A stretch of 64,000 bases of DNA from Antilocapra americana (GCA_007570785.1 ML662465.1:6127974-6191973); one strand, 5' to 3'. Counted from the stretch's first letter, positions 52,703 through 64,000 are shown. Numbers and translations: made by a program. Notes: generated by a model from the sequence alone, not told the origin.

Positions 52703-53599
52703 GTTTCTTACATACCTGATCTGTGATCTCAATAAGATCCCAAAAGTCTTTTTAATCTATAAAAGGGAACAAGTGGTCACAATGAGGAATTAATTTTGGA
52801 TTAAGCAAGATCATCTAAAGATGGAAAGCACAATAACTAGCTCATACAGGAGATAAGGCCATGTGGAAGAAAGACTCACAAAGTGGAAGAAAAACTTCCC
52901 TCCCTGACCCACTGAACTCAGAGGAAATGGTAACGTGATTAAAAAATCATGAGAGGAAACACAAGTAGAAATCTTCAAGGAGCAGACACACTATCGAATA
53001 ACAGAAGGAAAATTCAGGATCTAAATAAAGATAATTTAAGAATAGAGATTGAGCTTTTGTTTAGACAAAAAAGATCCACACATAGAAATACTGAGGCAAA
53101 CTTTTTTTTAATTCCTATACGTTATCTGAGGGACATATCATGTTGGCTTCAGACTTGCACTTTACAATACTAAGTGGTAACAAACAATGGAACATCATTT
53201 ACAAAGCACTAATAGCCTACATCCAGCTTTCTGGGGGAAATCACCAAAAAGATTTTCTCGAACATGCAAAAACACACCCTGAATAAAATATTTGAAGACT
53301 CGTGCCAAAAAAATGAATTAGCAACCAGAGGTAAATACTCAAGAATAAGGAAATTATTGCTAGCAAACATGTGTTTTTCTGTTGAAGCCAGTTAAATAGA
53401 ATAGAGATAGTAACTCTAAAGCATTGCTGTAGTGTGGCTACCAGGTTGACCATACTCCAGTAGATGTTACTGTAATTACAACAATGACAGGGCTAAATTC
53501 ACAAGGAAAAAAATCCTCAAATTTTCTCAACTCCCACAGAAAGGAGCCCCCCAAAATTGCATTTCTGTAATGGATTTTGATCAATTATTAACATATATA
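52703..53599. other. No gene recognised
   Basis: AT-rich sequence without an assignable repeat. Frames up to 74 codons. Confidence 0.4.
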
Positions 53600-53735
53600 G
53601 ATTTAAGAGTTTCTTTTAGAATATATATGTGTGCTATATGTATACACACAGACACACACATATATGAATCACTAGGCTGTACACCAGAAACTAACGCAAC
53701 ATTGTAAACTGACTATACTGCAATTAAAAAAAGAA
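53600..53735 (+). mobile_element. L1 3' end
   Basis: 'ggctgtacaccagaaactaac', 'aacattgtaaactgactatac' and an A-rich end are L1MA-like terminal motifs. A TA/CA-rich patch precedes them. Confidence 0.75.
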
Positions 53736-53879
53736 GAATTTTCTTTAAAATCTCTAAGGTTGCTGCTGATAGAATTTAAATCAAGGTACCTGCCTTTTCA
53801 GGTTTTCACAAAAGATGAGAGAAACCAAAACTATTTGTAGAGGGAAAAAATACAATTAAAATGAAAGGAAACTGGAGCT

Positions 53880-54215
53880 TCCTTGGTGGCTCAGTGGTAA
53901 AGAATCCACCTGCCAATGCAGGAAACATGCATTTGATCCCTAGTCTGGGAAGATCCCAAATGCCGCAGAGCAAATAAGCCCACGCACCACAACTATTGAG
54001 CCTGTGCTCCAGAGCCCGGGAGTCGCAATTACGGAGCCTGTGTGCCCCAGCTGCTGAAATCCACCCACCTAGAGACCATGCTCTGCAATGAGAGAAGCCA
54101 CTGCAGTGAGAAGCCCGCGCACCACAAGAGTAGCCCCTGATCTCTGCAACTAGAAAAGAGCCTGCCCAGCAATAAAAACCAAGCAGAGTTGTAAATATGT
54201 AAAAAATTTTTTAAA
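53880..54215 (+). mobile_element. CHR-1 SINE, near full length
   Basis: The tRNA-Glu head ('cttccttggtggctcagtgg') is followed by the long body: 'gcccacgcaccacaactatt', 'gagaagccactgcagtgag' and 'aagagtagcccctgatctc'. It is about 330 bp. Confidence 0.9.
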
Positions 54216-54884
54216 AGAAAGGAAACAAAAGCAAGATGACAAAAACCAAGCCAGATCACTAGTTGGAAAGCAGCTGATACAGTAGTCACAGAATCATCTG
54301 GGGACCTCACTAGGGTGGTAGTGGCAGGGAGGCAGCCCGCATCAGGTCTGGGGACTCTTTGAGAAATGGCACCTGATGCGTTTGATGGCCAGTTGGGCAT
54401 GAGGACACGGACTAAAAGGGAGGAAATGGAGGACCCCGGGTTCACGGTCTAGGAGACCAGAAGGATGCTGGGGCCACAGACTGAAGAAGGAGACTCAGAA
54501 TAAGTATCAATCTGGCTTTGGTCATGCTCATCTCATGGGCCTGGGACGCCTCAGTGGGCCTATGAAGTAGACTACTTAGATATACAGCCTGGGCAAGAGA
54601 ATTTTCGCTGCAGTAGCAGGACAGAATCCGCCCTGCCAAGGTTTTCTCCAATTACTGCACCTAGACGGATTTTTCAGCTCAAGACTTTATGAAGACCACA
54701 AAAAGATTTATTTAGAATTATATAGCCCCCACCAAGGAATGGGAACTATATACATTTCACTCCAAATGGAGGAATAACTTGAATCAACAAAGCATGAATG
54801 ATTTACACCTGCAGTTCTGGTTTTAGTTTCTATAAAGGAAACAGTAAGAGCTGCAATGGCATCCATCCTGTCTTCGGGCTTATT
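54216..54884. other. No gene; ancient repeat traces
   Basis: Stretch 54300-54530 vaguely follows the ancient family at 1210. The 138-codon minus frame at 54029-54445 is partly antisense CHR-1 and is rejected. Confidence 0.35.
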
Positions 54885-55050
54885 CAGTCTGACTCGACTA
54901 CCTATTAGCTCTCGTGCTTCGCTTTCCTCACTAATACAATGGGGAGAACATTAGACCTGCGCCATCGGTTATGAGGCTCATAGGGCTCATATGTTAAAGG
55001 CTTACATGGTGCCTGGCCCTCAATATTACCTGTTGTTGTTATAAATGAGG
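54885..55050 (+). repeat. MIR SINE
   Basis: 'gctttcctcactaatacaatgg' and 'cttacatggtgcctggccct' match MIR with divergence. Confidence 0.65.
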
Positions 55051-55335
55051 TCCAGTCTAGATTTTGTTTGTTGCATAGGCCAAGTTTTCTTCATCCTCAA
55101 CTTGCTGCTTAAGGTGGGTGCGTATGTTTATGCATGTTTAAGACTTCATTAAGGCTTAAACTTTTAGGCTTTATTGCTACTTGCAACAGTTTTTGTTTCT
55201 TGTCTATGCACTTGCTTAAAGGTCTGGTGGTGGTATAATAAAGTGTTACCTCCCTCCCAAAGGGTCCCAGGAAGTTTCAACAAAATACTAGACATACTTG
55301 GTTTACAGATGTATTGATCAAAATATCTAATTACA

Positions 55336-55372
55336 TATTTGTGTGTGTGTGTGTGTGTGTATGTGTATAGTG
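55336..55372. repeat. (GT)n microsatellite
   Basis: Clean GT run with a short TATG end. Confidence 0.93.
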
Positions 55373-56264
55373 TTTTCAATTTATTTCTCCCCAATTACCA
55401 GACTTTGGGGTTCAAAACATGACACCAGTAAGGCTACCCTCCAAGATGTTCTATTGAATGCTGCTGCCTGCTTTATCCTTCAGTCTGCAAGTGACTCCAC
55501 CAGGTTAGGGCTCCCAGAAACCACTCCCTAGCCTGTAGGTTAAGTATTCTTGTTCACTCTTTTGCTACACAGATGCAATGTTCACAGATTTGAGTTGGGT
55601 GAGATACTTCTCAATGAAATCCGGGGGGACAATGAACTTCCCTCACTGGAATTCAATTCTGACACTAACCACCCAGAGTTAGTGCAGACCCACAGGTCAA
55701 GGTCTTAGACACGCATGACTGCCACCACTTCAGATTCCAGTCACAAGTAGTGGAGTCCCCAGGCTGCCTACATTTTTGTTCAAGCTGGCTACAAACCAGG
55801 GGTTCCCAAGCCTCCCTCCTTGGGTTCAATAAATTACTATCACGGTTCATAAAACCCAGGGAAACACTTCACTAACTATTTCCAGTTCATTATTAATATA
55901 AAGATATTGCAAAGGATTCCAATGAGCAGCTAGATTAAGAGATACATAAGATGAGGTCCAGAAGGGTTCGAGCACAGAACTTTCTGTCCCCGTGGAGATC
56001 GGGCACACCACCCTTGCAGCATACAGATGAAAACCTGTCAAGTCTTGTTCCAGCCCCCTCGCCCCCACAGAAACACATATTAGTGGATGCAGCTCAAAGT
56101 GCCAGCTTTCAGATCACTTGGTTTTGTTGGTGACCAGCTCCACTCTACATCACCTCATTAGGAAAACTCAGGCGTCATCCAAAGGGGATCCTTATGAATA
56201 ATAAAAGACACTCTTACCACTCAGGAAATTCCAAGAGTTTTTAGGAGTTCTGTACTAGGAAATT
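55373..56264. other. No gene recognised
   Basis: No named repeat and no supported coding frame. Confidence 0.4.
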
Positions 56265-56442
56265 ATGTTAGTCACTCAGTCATGTCCGATTCTTTATGAC
56301 CTCATGTACTGCAGGCCTCCAGGCTCCTCTCTCCATGGAGTGGTTGCCATTTCCCTTCTCCAGGGGAGCTTCCCGACCCAGGGATTGAACCTGGGTCTCC
56401 TTCATTGTTGGCAGACTCTTTAGCATCTCAGCTACCCCAGGA
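56265..56442 (-). mobile_element. Bov-tA SINE, internally deleted
   Basis: Minus-strand copy missing the 'ccaggcaagaatact' section of the body. The head end is degraded. Confidence 0.88.
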
Positions 56443-56764
56443 GCTGGGGATTTATTACATCACACCTGTAAAACTAAATACTTTTTATGCACGTATTATT
56501 TGCCCTAATAGATTTCCCCCTTCCAATATTATAGATTTTCCTTCTGATTAATACTGCCGATGGGGCAGTCATGATACTTCCTGCAAGTCAGTCACTGTGC
56601 CCCAGGCTTCAGGACTTCATGGGACTTCCCACTCCAGCCCATCCCAGCACCTCTGCTCTTTCCACTTCTCTCTCTCTTCCAGGGTGAAAAATGAGAATCT
56701 GGATACTTTTTTATCAGTTTTCTTTTTTAGCTAAAATTCTTTGAGCAAGAACACAGGGCCAGAC
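56443..56764. other. No gene seen
   Basis: Unassigned sequence. Confidence 0.4.
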
Positions 56765-56930
56765 AGTGGCACTTCTAATGGTCTGATCTTCATGAAACCT
56801 CAAAATTAGAGGCTATTACTAATCTCTATTTTCAAGTTGGTAAAACTAAGGCACAGAGGGATCAAGGAACTTGTCCAAGGTCACACAGTGGTAAGCAGGG
56901 AAGCCAGGATTCCAAGCCAATTGTCCTGCT
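56765..56930 (+). repeat. MIR SINE
   Basis: 'aactaaggcacagagggatc', 'acttgtccaaggtcacacag' and 'gaagccaggattccaagcc' are clear MIR 3' core text. Confidence 0.88.
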
Positions 56931-57559
56931 CCATCATCAATATCAGTATATTCGGCTTTCACCCTCCTTGCCATCCGACCTGTAAACCCATCTGACTTTT
57001 CAAAAGGCCCTCCTCCACCTTGAGAAACAAGGTACACGTCGTACCCATGACACAATAGCACTTACAGCACCTGGCTACAGTGTCTAAGTGCTACTGGCTT
57101 CCCCTGGCATCCTAATTGGCCACAAGCATTCCTCAGTGTACATGGGTTTGTTTTACACACATTTGGAATGATGAAGACTTTCTATTTAGGGTTTCTCCAG
57201 TACTAAACCCAATGCTCTCAATCATTTCCATAATATTTAGAGATGAGTTCCAAACAAGAATCTCCTGGGTCGGAGATCATCTGGCAGGACACTGAGGACG
57301 AGTGGGGCTGTGGGAGCATTGTACACACACGGGGAATGCACATGGGTGGCATTTGGCTGTGTGGCATGCCATGGCATATAGGGTCATTGAGGCAGAGTCG
57401 ACAGGGCCTTTGCAGGCAAGACAGGATGCACCTTCTTGCCCCGAGTTCTTCTGGGAACCTCACTGTTTACTAATCCCTGAACTGGAGGCCTTGTCTGTAA
57501 CCTAGCTGCACCCATCTCTGCCCAGCGGCCACCAAAATCGGGGTGTCTGCCAAGGAGCA
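56931..57559. other. No gene supported
   Basis: Overlapping frames at 57218-57505 on both strands have no domain. Confidence 0.4.
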
Positions 57560-57860
57560 ATGTCCGTCCTGCAGTCCCCTCGCACCGGACAAGGACCCTC
57601 AGGCATCACAATTGAAGCAGTTATTTTTTTAATGCGTTCTTGGCTCTAACCGGGCATTGCACGACAGGGGCCCAGGGTGGCATCTTTAACAGATGACTCA
57701 AGCGCTCTGTTTCAATCTGTTCCAAGTTCTGCCGTGACAGTCGATTTTTTAAGCCTTGTCATCCTTCAGAGCCATTAAGTCAGCAGGCGCAGTTGTCTGG
57801 CACCGAGACTCAGCTACAGCTTCACAAGGTTTAGCAGACGATCCATAAAAGGCATTTCTC
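57560..57860. promoter_or_regulatory. Candidate conserved, CpG-retaining block
   Basis: A repeat-free block that keeps at least nine CpGs over 57600-57860 (for example in 'aatgcgttc', 'aaccgggc', 'tcaagcgctc', 'gtcgat', 'caccgag', 'gacgatcc'). Surrounding old sequence has few. Retained CpGs suggest constraint or hypomethylation. Inference. Confidence 0.3.
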
Positions 57861-58031
57861 TCCACTTTGCACCCACCCACTTCCCACCCCCATCTCTTCA
57901 CACACAAAAAAAGAAAAACACAGTATTGCTTCCCAGAAAATAAAGAAAAAGTATACCTTCGATACCCTTAATGTGGTACTGCACAAAGAATCTGCAAAGA
58001 CATCCCAGTTATTCTTAGGGTTTTAATTCAA

Positions 58032-58560
58032 AGGTGGCAGTTCAGTCATGCAGTCCTGTCCGACTCTTTGTGACCCCATGGACTACAGCACACCAGGCTT
58101 CCCTGTCCATCATCAACTCCCAGAGCTTGCTCAAACTCATGTCCATCGAGTTGGTGATACCATCCAACCATCTCATCCTCTGTCGTCCCCTTCTCCTCCT
58201 GCCTTCAATGTTTCCCAGCATCAGGGTCTTTTCCAATGAGTCAGTTCTTCGCATCAGGTGGCTAGAGTATAGGAGCTTCAGCTTTAGCATCAGTCCTTCC
58301 AATGAATACTCAGGACTGATTTCCTTTAGGATGGACTGGTTGGATCTCCTTGTAGTCCAAGGGACTCAAGGGTTTTTTCCAACACCACAGTTCAAAAACA
58401 TCAATTCTTCAGCCCTCAGCTTTTTTCATGGTTCAACTCTCACATCCATACATGACCACTGGAAAAACCATAGCCTTGACTGGACGGACTTTTATCAGCA
58501 AAATAATGTCTTTGCTTTTTAATATGCTGTCTCGGTTTGTCATAGCTTTTCTTCGAAAGG
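58032..58560 (-). mobile_element. BovB LINE 3' end, antisense
   Basis: The terminal 530 bp of BovB. The minus frame at 58042-58302 reads [20 protein letters not shown] and [20 protein letters not shown], the BovB C-terminus, in fairly good condition. Confidence 0.95.
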
Positions 58561-58589
58561 AGGCAGTAGATGGTAATGTTTCACCATGT

Positions 58590-58775
58590 GCACTGTGGTG
58601 TCAAATTGCCTGGGTCCTGATCCCAGCCCTTCCTCTTATAAGCAATGTGATCTCAGGAAGCGAGTTGGCTTCTTCAAGCCTCAGTTTCCTCATCTACGAC
58701 ATACATGGAAAAACAGTCACCTTTGTACATTTTCAAGTAAATGACATGATGTGTGTAGAGTGTCTGGCTGTTATG
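58590..58775 (+). repeat. MIR SINE
   Basis: 'aaattgcctgggtcctgatcc', 'agcctcagtttcctcatctac' and 'gtagagtgtctggctg' match MIR. Confidence 0.82.
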
Positions 58776-59559
58776 AGGAAAAAACAGAGAGAGAAAGAGA
58801 AATTAACTGGAAGAAAATCCTCAGCGAACATCCAAATTATCAAAAGAAATAAAGTGGAGTCAAGGTTAAGGATCTGGGATAGAGTGAAGGGTGAAGCTTC
58901 TGACAACTGGATCCCTCAAGGTTGCCAGGAAAACTTTGGTGTAATTTCTTGCATGTTTGAAAATATAAAAATAAAAAGGGAGTGGGTTTCTTGCCTACTT
59001 CACAGCAAGGCAAGAAGATCAAACTCTTCGCTGTGCAGTTGAGTGAGTTCTCTAGAGAAAGGTATTGCCTAAACAAAAGTTATTTTTTAATCTTTTTATA
59101 GGCAGTGAAGGTAAAAGACTTTCTTTGAAATTAATTACAGAGTCAGAACTTGCCCCGTTTCCAAGTCCCTCTTTGGCCTTATAAAAATGGAAGTCAGATT
59201 TCCCAGCAGGGCAGGAGAAAGAAATGTTTCTTTTGCAGGGGACCACGGGCCATTTCTCATTCAGCCTCCTCTGGGCAAAAATCCCAGGTACTCAGACCTC
59301 CATTTAGAAAGCCTCAATGGGGAAATAACAATAATATATTCCTGTTCCTCCAAGATTTTTGAGTGTCATGCAGATATTAACTAATTAATTCTCCAAAGTC
59401 AGCCGAGAAAATTGCTTTCAAAGGTTTCTGAGCACTCTTGAAATGTAAATTAAGTCTCACCCCAGACTGTCCCTCCCACGTTGTGCGTGGTCCAACAGCA
59501 TTCCTGCACCTGGAGGAAGAGCTGTCAATGGGCTCTGGCTGCTACTCACTCATCTCTCA
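58776..59559. other. No gene recognised
   Basis: The 204-codon plus frame 58428-59042 spans antisense BovB, MIR and this sequence and is not a gene. Stretch 59370-59460 is AT-rich, with 'ttaactaattaattctcc'. Confidence 0.4.
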
Positions 59560-59930
59560 TCCGATTGGCTCCAGCTCTCCTCACCGTAAGGCCTTTGCAC
59601 CCGCAATTCCCTCTGCCTGGAACTCTGTTCTCCTACTTTTGCACCTCCCTCTCCTTACCCTGCAGGTTTCATCTCAGATGCTGTGTTCTCAGAGAGGCCT
59701 CCCTGACCACTCGCTTGAGCACACTTGCTCCCTCTCTATCCTATTTTCCATTAAATTCCCTTATGTGTTTACTTGTTTACTGGCCTACTTGTTTATTTGT
59801 TTACCCCAGCTAGAATGTGAGCCCCAAGAGGACTTCTGTTCACTGCTCTATCACCAGCAGCTTTCACCACGCCTGGCACATAATAGGCACTCAGAAAGTT
59901 TATTGGCAAACAAATAAATGAAGATAAGAG
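59560..59930 (+). mobile_element. L2 LINE 3' end
   Basis: 'aaggcctttgcacccgcaat', 'agagaggcctccctgaccac', 'agctagaatgtgagccccaag' and 'cctggcacataataggcac' follow L2a. Confidence 0.9.
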
Positions 59931-60234
59931 CAATCTGACTCATTTACCCATGCTTGAATTTAGAGTAATAAAATGACATTTTATGAATAGAAGGCCCATC
60001 TGTAAGATGCTTCAAACTCTTAAAGACATTACCCCAGTGCTGATCCTGCCCCCAAAGCCTTCTTTGTTTGGTTTGACTAAAAAAACAAGAATGTCCTCAG
60101 AATGTCAAATCCCTGCCCTCTAAGGACAAACTGCTGGCCCCAAGGACAACATGTTCTCAGCCTGGCCCCCAGTACTCAGCCTGCTTTGGAGATTGATGTT
60201 ATGTCTCCATTTGACAGCATGAAAAGTTGGGGGT
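59931..60234. other. No gene seen
   Basis: Unassigned stretch. Confidence 0.4.
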
Positions 60235-60717
60235 GTGACCAATGTTCATAGCAGCACTATTTACAGTAACCAAGGTATGGAAGCACCTCAAATGCCGATC
60301 AACAGAGTAATGGAAGAAGAAGATTTGGTATATATGCATATATATATATATGCATAGATATCACTTAGCCATAAAAAAGTGAAATTCTGCCCTTTGCAAC
60401 AACATGGATGGACCATGAGAATGTTATGTTTAGTGGTATCATCCAGACAAAGACAAATACTGTATGGTATCACTTATATGTGAAATCTAAAAAATAAGGC
60501 AAATAAATGTTTCCGCAAAACAGATTCAAAGATAATGAAAAGGACCTAGTGGTTACCCAAGGGAAGGGAGAAGAGGTCAGGGGCAAATTAGGAGTAAGAG
60601 ATTAAGAGTTACAAGTGACTATGTATAAATCAGAGAAGCAACGAGGATATATTGTATAGCACAGGAAATTCTAGCTCTTATCCTGTAATAACTTTCACTG
60701 GAGTATTATCTGTAAAA
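60235..60717 (+). mobile_element. L1 (L1MA-like) 3' part 1
   Basis: 'gttcatagcagcactattta', 'cacttagccataaaaaagtg', 'gcaacaacatggatggacc' and 'gtatagcacaggaaattc' follow the L1 3' end. It is split by the Bov-tA at 60718. Confidence 0.88.
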
Positions 60718-60934
60718 GGGGCTTCACTGGTGGCTCAGTGGTAAAGAATCCACCTGCAATGCAGGAGATGCAGGTTCTATCCCTGGGCTGGGAAGATCCC
60801 CTGGAGGAGAGCATGGCAACCCACTCTACTATTCTTGCCAGGAGAATCCATGGACAGAGGAGCCTGGTGGGCTACAGTTCATGGGGTAACAGAGTCAGAC
60901 ACAACTGAAGTGACTGAGCACACACACACACAAT
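60718..60934 (+). mobile_element. Bov-tA SINE inside L1
   Basis: Full plus-strand copy with a CA tail. The host text atctgtaaaa / atctataaaa is repeated at its edges. Confidence 0.93.
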
Positions 60935-61010
60935 CTATAAAAAATACTGAATTACTATGCTGTACACCTGAAACTAATAGAATATTGCAAATCAACTATA
61001 GAGTAAGCTG
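60935..61010 (+). mobile_element. L1 3' part 2
   Basis: 'tgctgtacacctgaaactaat' and 'aatattgcaaatcaactata' complete the L1 begun at 60235. Confidence 0.85.
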
Positions 61011-61199
61011 GAAATGTGAGATCATGGGTTGCCAGGTTTTCAGGGCTGGAGCCTTGGAGGTCTGTTCCAACTCCTTTGGTGGTAAGGAACCAAAGTTTGA
61101 GTAGAAAGGACTCACAAAAAGACAAATCCTAGTGAATCACAATTAGAGTCCATGTTCCTCTTATTCTACTGGTCCAAGAGATTCACCAGGTAAGGAGAC

Positions 61200-61430
61200 C
61201 CAGTAGCTATCAACCACCTACTATGTGCTAGGCACCACATACTTCACCTTGCTTAATCCTCTCAATATCCAAATGAGGCATTATTGTGCCCATATTACAA
61301 ATAAATGCACTGAGGCTCAGAGAGTATAAGTTCATTTGTCCTAGGTCACCAAGATATCAAGATAGGAGACCACATTTTGAATTCAAGTGTATCAGCCTTC
61401 AAATGCTCTGTGATTTCAGCTCGCATAACT
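61200..61430 (+). repeat. MIR SINE, near full length
   Basis: 'cacctactatgtgctaggcac', 'tgcttaatcctctcaatatc', 'ctgaggctcagagagtataag' and 'cctaggtcaccaagat' are in MIR order. Confidence 0.88.
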
Positions 61431-61644
61431 CTTTCCTCTCTCAGCAATATGTTAACTTTACCTTAAACACAGTGTAAGTCAACATTGCTCACAAAAGCAA
61501 ATATATCTTTGACAATAATATTAAGCCAAAATATAATTACTTTATGTCAGAGCCTGAATGGTATATCTCCGCAATTAATTCTCTGAACAAGAGATTGAGG
61601 TAGGCTGGATTTACACCAGAACCCCTACAAACTCAATGAGTTTA

Positions 61645-61815
61645 GTCAGGCACTCTCTTTCTGTCCCTCTTTTTCCTCATCAGTAAAATAGGAGTAACAA
61701 TTTCTTCCACATGAGGGCATCATAAGCATAAATTAATTATCACACGTAAAGTACTTAGAGCTGCACCTGGCACACAGTAAATATCAATAACCATTATCTA
61801 TTATTACTCGTCATC
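61645..61815 (+). repeat. MIR SINE
   Basis: 'tttttcctcatcagtaaaatagg', 'gtaaagtacttagagctgc' and 'acctggcacacagtaaatatc' match MIR. Confidence 0.82.
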
Positions 61816-61915
61816 CTTAAACAGAGAAGGAAACCAAGGACTGAGGGGGCCTTGCAAGGTCTCCATGTGGGGGAGCTGGGGGTACCTCAAACTTGGGACA
61901 TTGCATTGGAACTCC

Positions 61916-62040
61916 TTGGGTACTTCTCTGGCAGGCCAGTGGTTAAGATTTCACCTTTCAATGCTGGGGGTGTGGGTTTGATCCCTGGTGTGGGAGCTAA
62001 GATCTCACATGCCTTGCATCAAATAAATAAATAAAACAGA
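61916..62040 (+). mobile_element. CHR-2 type SINE
   Basis: 'acttctctggcaggccagtgg' starts it; 'gatccctggtgtgggagc' and an AAATAAAT tail end it. Confidence 0.88.
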
Positions 62041-62079
62041 AGCAATATTATAACAAATTCAATAAAGACTTAAATGGAG

Positions 62080-62325
62080 CTCCTCACTCTCACTCCTTCC
62101 CCTCCCTGGCTGGATTTGGCACAGTTGCCCAAACTCAAAACCTCCAATATCCTCTCTTCCTCCTCACTCTCTACATTCCAGTGGTCACCCAGATCTTGGC
62201 ACGTCCTTTGAACCCACGCTTTCTCTCTATCTCTACTTTTGCCCGAGTTCAGATTCTCATCACGGACTCTTTAGGATCCTGTGGTTGTTTACTATCTGGC
62301 CTCCCTAACTTATCACAGATGCTGG
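62080..62325 (+). mobile_element. L2 LINE fragment, upstream part
   Basis: 'ctctatctctacttttgcccg' and 'agttcagattctcatcacgg' resemble the L2 ORF2 end. It probably joins the part at 62865. Confidence 0.6.
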
Positions 62326-62864
62326 TGCCTGCCCTTCTTTAACACAGATGCTACTGCAGTCTCTAGGAAACAGAATCGGTTGTGTGGCCAGTCATGTCCT
62401 ATTTGCCCACAGATCTATTCTTGCACTTCTACAAGCTGTGTTTCTCAGGCTCCCTTGCTATCTGACTTCTGATCAGGTTTAGCCAATGGGAACCATTGGT
62501 GGGAGATCTAGGGTGGGAAAACAAGAAGTCAGGGTGCTTTTCTCCCAGCCTCTGCCTCATGCACTTGTCTTTGGCAGCTTCTGCATCTCTCCCATGCCTT
62601 AAATTTGATGAGACAGCCCCTGCTGTGGATCTACTTCCTATTGAACAACCCCAGCTTCTGTTCCCCAGCCCAAAGAGTGGTACTGGCTTCTTGTGTTGAT
62701 AAATTGTGAGCTGCTTTATCATCCCTCGGTTCATTTCTCAGCACTTCCTTGTATTAAATTACTTCTGTTTGAGATACCTAGAAAGGTTCATGTTTTACTG
62801 ACTGAATCTTCCTGAAACTTTCTATCTTTCCCTTGCTTAAACATCTTTCCAGAAACTTTCTCCA
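62326..62864. repeat. Probable old LTR-type repeat, unnamed
   Basis: 'tctgacttctgatcaggttt', 'agccaatgggaaccattgg' and 'ttgtattaaattacttctg' recall a widespread mammalian repeat apparently inserted in L2. Name not certain. Confidence 0.4.
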
Positions 62865-63115
62865 TGATAAAATCTGAACACACTGGAATGTCCTTCAGAC
62901 CTTCAAAATCTGGGCCCCAGTCACATATGCACACACATCTTCCTCCAAACACACTAGGAATCTGTCATTTTGAATTTTTTCTGTTCCCCAAAACAAACTA
63001 CATTCATTCCCAACTAGGTGTCTTTGGCTGCCTCTTACTCCCCCTGAAATGCCCTCTTTTCTTGGCATATTCTGTTCATATGTCTATCTTTGTACCTACA
63101 GCTCATTCTTCTTAT
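62865..63115 (+). mobile_element. L2 LINE fragment, downstream part
   Basis: 'aatctgggccccagtcacat' and 'cccctgaaatgccctctttt' fit the L2 segment before its 3' tail. Confidence 0.55.
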
Positions 63116-63139
63116 AGTGGTCAAAGTGACCCTCTTATT

Positions 63140-63332
63140 TATTGATTTATTGATTTTTTATTGAGATGTAACTGATATATAACATTGTATTAATTTAAGG
63201 TGTTCAACAGAGCAATTTGAAATATGTACATACTGAGAAATGACCACCACAATAAGTCTAGTTCCTATCCATCATCACATATAGTAACAAATTTGTTTTC
63301 TTGTGATGAGAATTTGTGCAGTCTACTCTCTT
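63140..63332 (-). mobile_element. Old L1-related fragment, antisense
   Basis: 'tttttattgagatgtaactg', 'accaccacaataagtctagtt' and 'tcttgtgatgagaatttg' match the phrase seen at 28290. Confidence 0.6.
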
Positions 63333-64000
63333 AGCAGATGACCCAGATAACCATGATGTTGTGATCACTCATCTAGAGTCAGACATCCTGGAGTGTGAAG
63401 TTAAGTGGGCCTTAGGAAGCACAGCTTCCAATAATGCTAGTGGACATAATAGAATTCCAGAAGAGCAATTTAAAATCCTAAATGATGATGCTATTAAAGA
63501 GCTGTCCTCAATATATCAGCAAATTTGGAAAACCCAGTGGTGGCCACAGGACTGGAAAAGGTCAGTCCTCATACCATTTCCCAAGAAGGGCAGTACTAAA
63601 GAATGTTCACACCACCAGACAGTTGTACTCATCTCCCATGCTAGTAAGGTTATGTTCAAAATCCTCCAAGCTAGCCTTCAGCATTACATGAACTGAGAAC
63701 TTCCAGATGTTTAAGCTGGGTTCAGAAAAGGAAGAGGAATCAGAGATCAAATTGCCAACATTCGCTGGATCATAGAGAAAGCAAGGGAATTGCAGAAAAA
63801 CATCTACCTTTGTTTCATTGACTACATGAAAACCTTTGACTGGGTGGATCATAACAAACTGTGGAAAACTCTTAAAGAGATGGGGCTACCAGACCATCTT
63901 ACCTGTCTCCTGAGAAATCTGTATGCAGGTCAAAAAGCAACAGTTAGAACTCTGTATGGAACAACTGACTGGTTCAGGATTGAGAAAGGAATACAACAAG
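63333..64000 (+). mobile_element. BovB LINE, runs off the window
   Basis: Sense BovB. The first frame (63316-63696) reads HLESDILECEVKWALGS and PQDWKRSVLIPFPKKG, the region upstream of the reverse transcriptase core. After a stop near 63695 it continues GFRKGRGIRDQIANI and FIDYMKTFDWVDHNKLW (motif A). It is still open in BovB sequence at 64000, so motifs B and C should lie beyond the edge. At least two stops before motif A make it inactive. Confidence 0.94.

Noticed and set aside
54029..54445. 138-codon minus-strand frame
   Set aside because: Its 5'-proximal reading is single-copy but much of it is antisense CHR-1 SINE.
58428..59042. 204-codon plus-strand frame
   Set aside because: It starts in antisense BovB and continues through a MIR; not a gene.

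Overview
The window is mammalian nuclear DNA from a ruminant, most likely a bovid. The evidence is the repeat content. It holds about 22 Bov-tA/Bov-A family SINEs, 7 fragments of the BovB (RTE) LINE, two young L1 3' ends of the ruminant L1-BT type, and 6 older cetartiodactyl tRNA-Glu (CHR-type) SINEs. These lie over an older mammalian layer of MIR, L2, MER5A and L1M. I cannot separate cattle, bison, sheep and goat from this sequence alone. All family names come from pattern recognition; no repeat library was run.

I recognise no intact protein-coding gene, rRNA, tRNA, CRISPR array or bacterial-style operon. Nearly all open frames lie in repeats or are at noise length. The one recognisable host-gene sequence is a broken, intronless retrocopy of the splicing factor gene CWC15 on the minus strand (15822-16827, possibly reaching 17181). 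One 195-bp exon-like open block (51308-51502, minus) has plausible splice sites, but I cannot match it to a protein.

Layout. 1-15.8 kb: a TG microsatellite, MIR/L2/MER5A relics, many Bov-tA copies, one BovB 3' end and a homeodomain-site-rich block at 13.5-13.9 kb. 15.8-17.2 kb: the CWC15 retrocopy. 17.2-24.2 kb: antisense L1, a hairpin next to a 10-bp tandem repeat, MER5A copies and a TG array. 24.2-27.75 kb: a nested stack in which an old L1 is split by an antisense BovB (itself split by a Bov-tA) and by a younger L1-BT with a twin-priming inversion and an assembly gap. 28-34 kb: L1 and BovB pieces, an L2 reverse transcriptase relic, an MLT1-like LTR and a second L1-BT tail. 34-41 kb: MIR/L2/hAT relics with two single-copy blocks resembling conserved non-coding DNA. 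41-43.3 kb: a BovB inverted pair flanking a 33-bp minisatellite. 43-51 kb: old repeats, a Bov-A2 dimer and a poly-G run at a second gap. 51-64 kb: the orphan exon candidate, L2, CHR-1, MIR, L1 and BovB fragments, with a BovB running off the right edge.

Interpretation. The window behaves as a gene desert or a very large intron. Several repeat-poor blocks (13.5, 35.2, 39.0, 46.4, 50.1 and 57.7 kb) are the best candidates for function, as distal regulatory elements. That is inference, because conservation cannot be measured from one sequence. I did not find a convincing new biological system. The most informative observations are insertion histories, a minisatellite, exact palindromes, the orphan exon and the candidate regulatory blocks.
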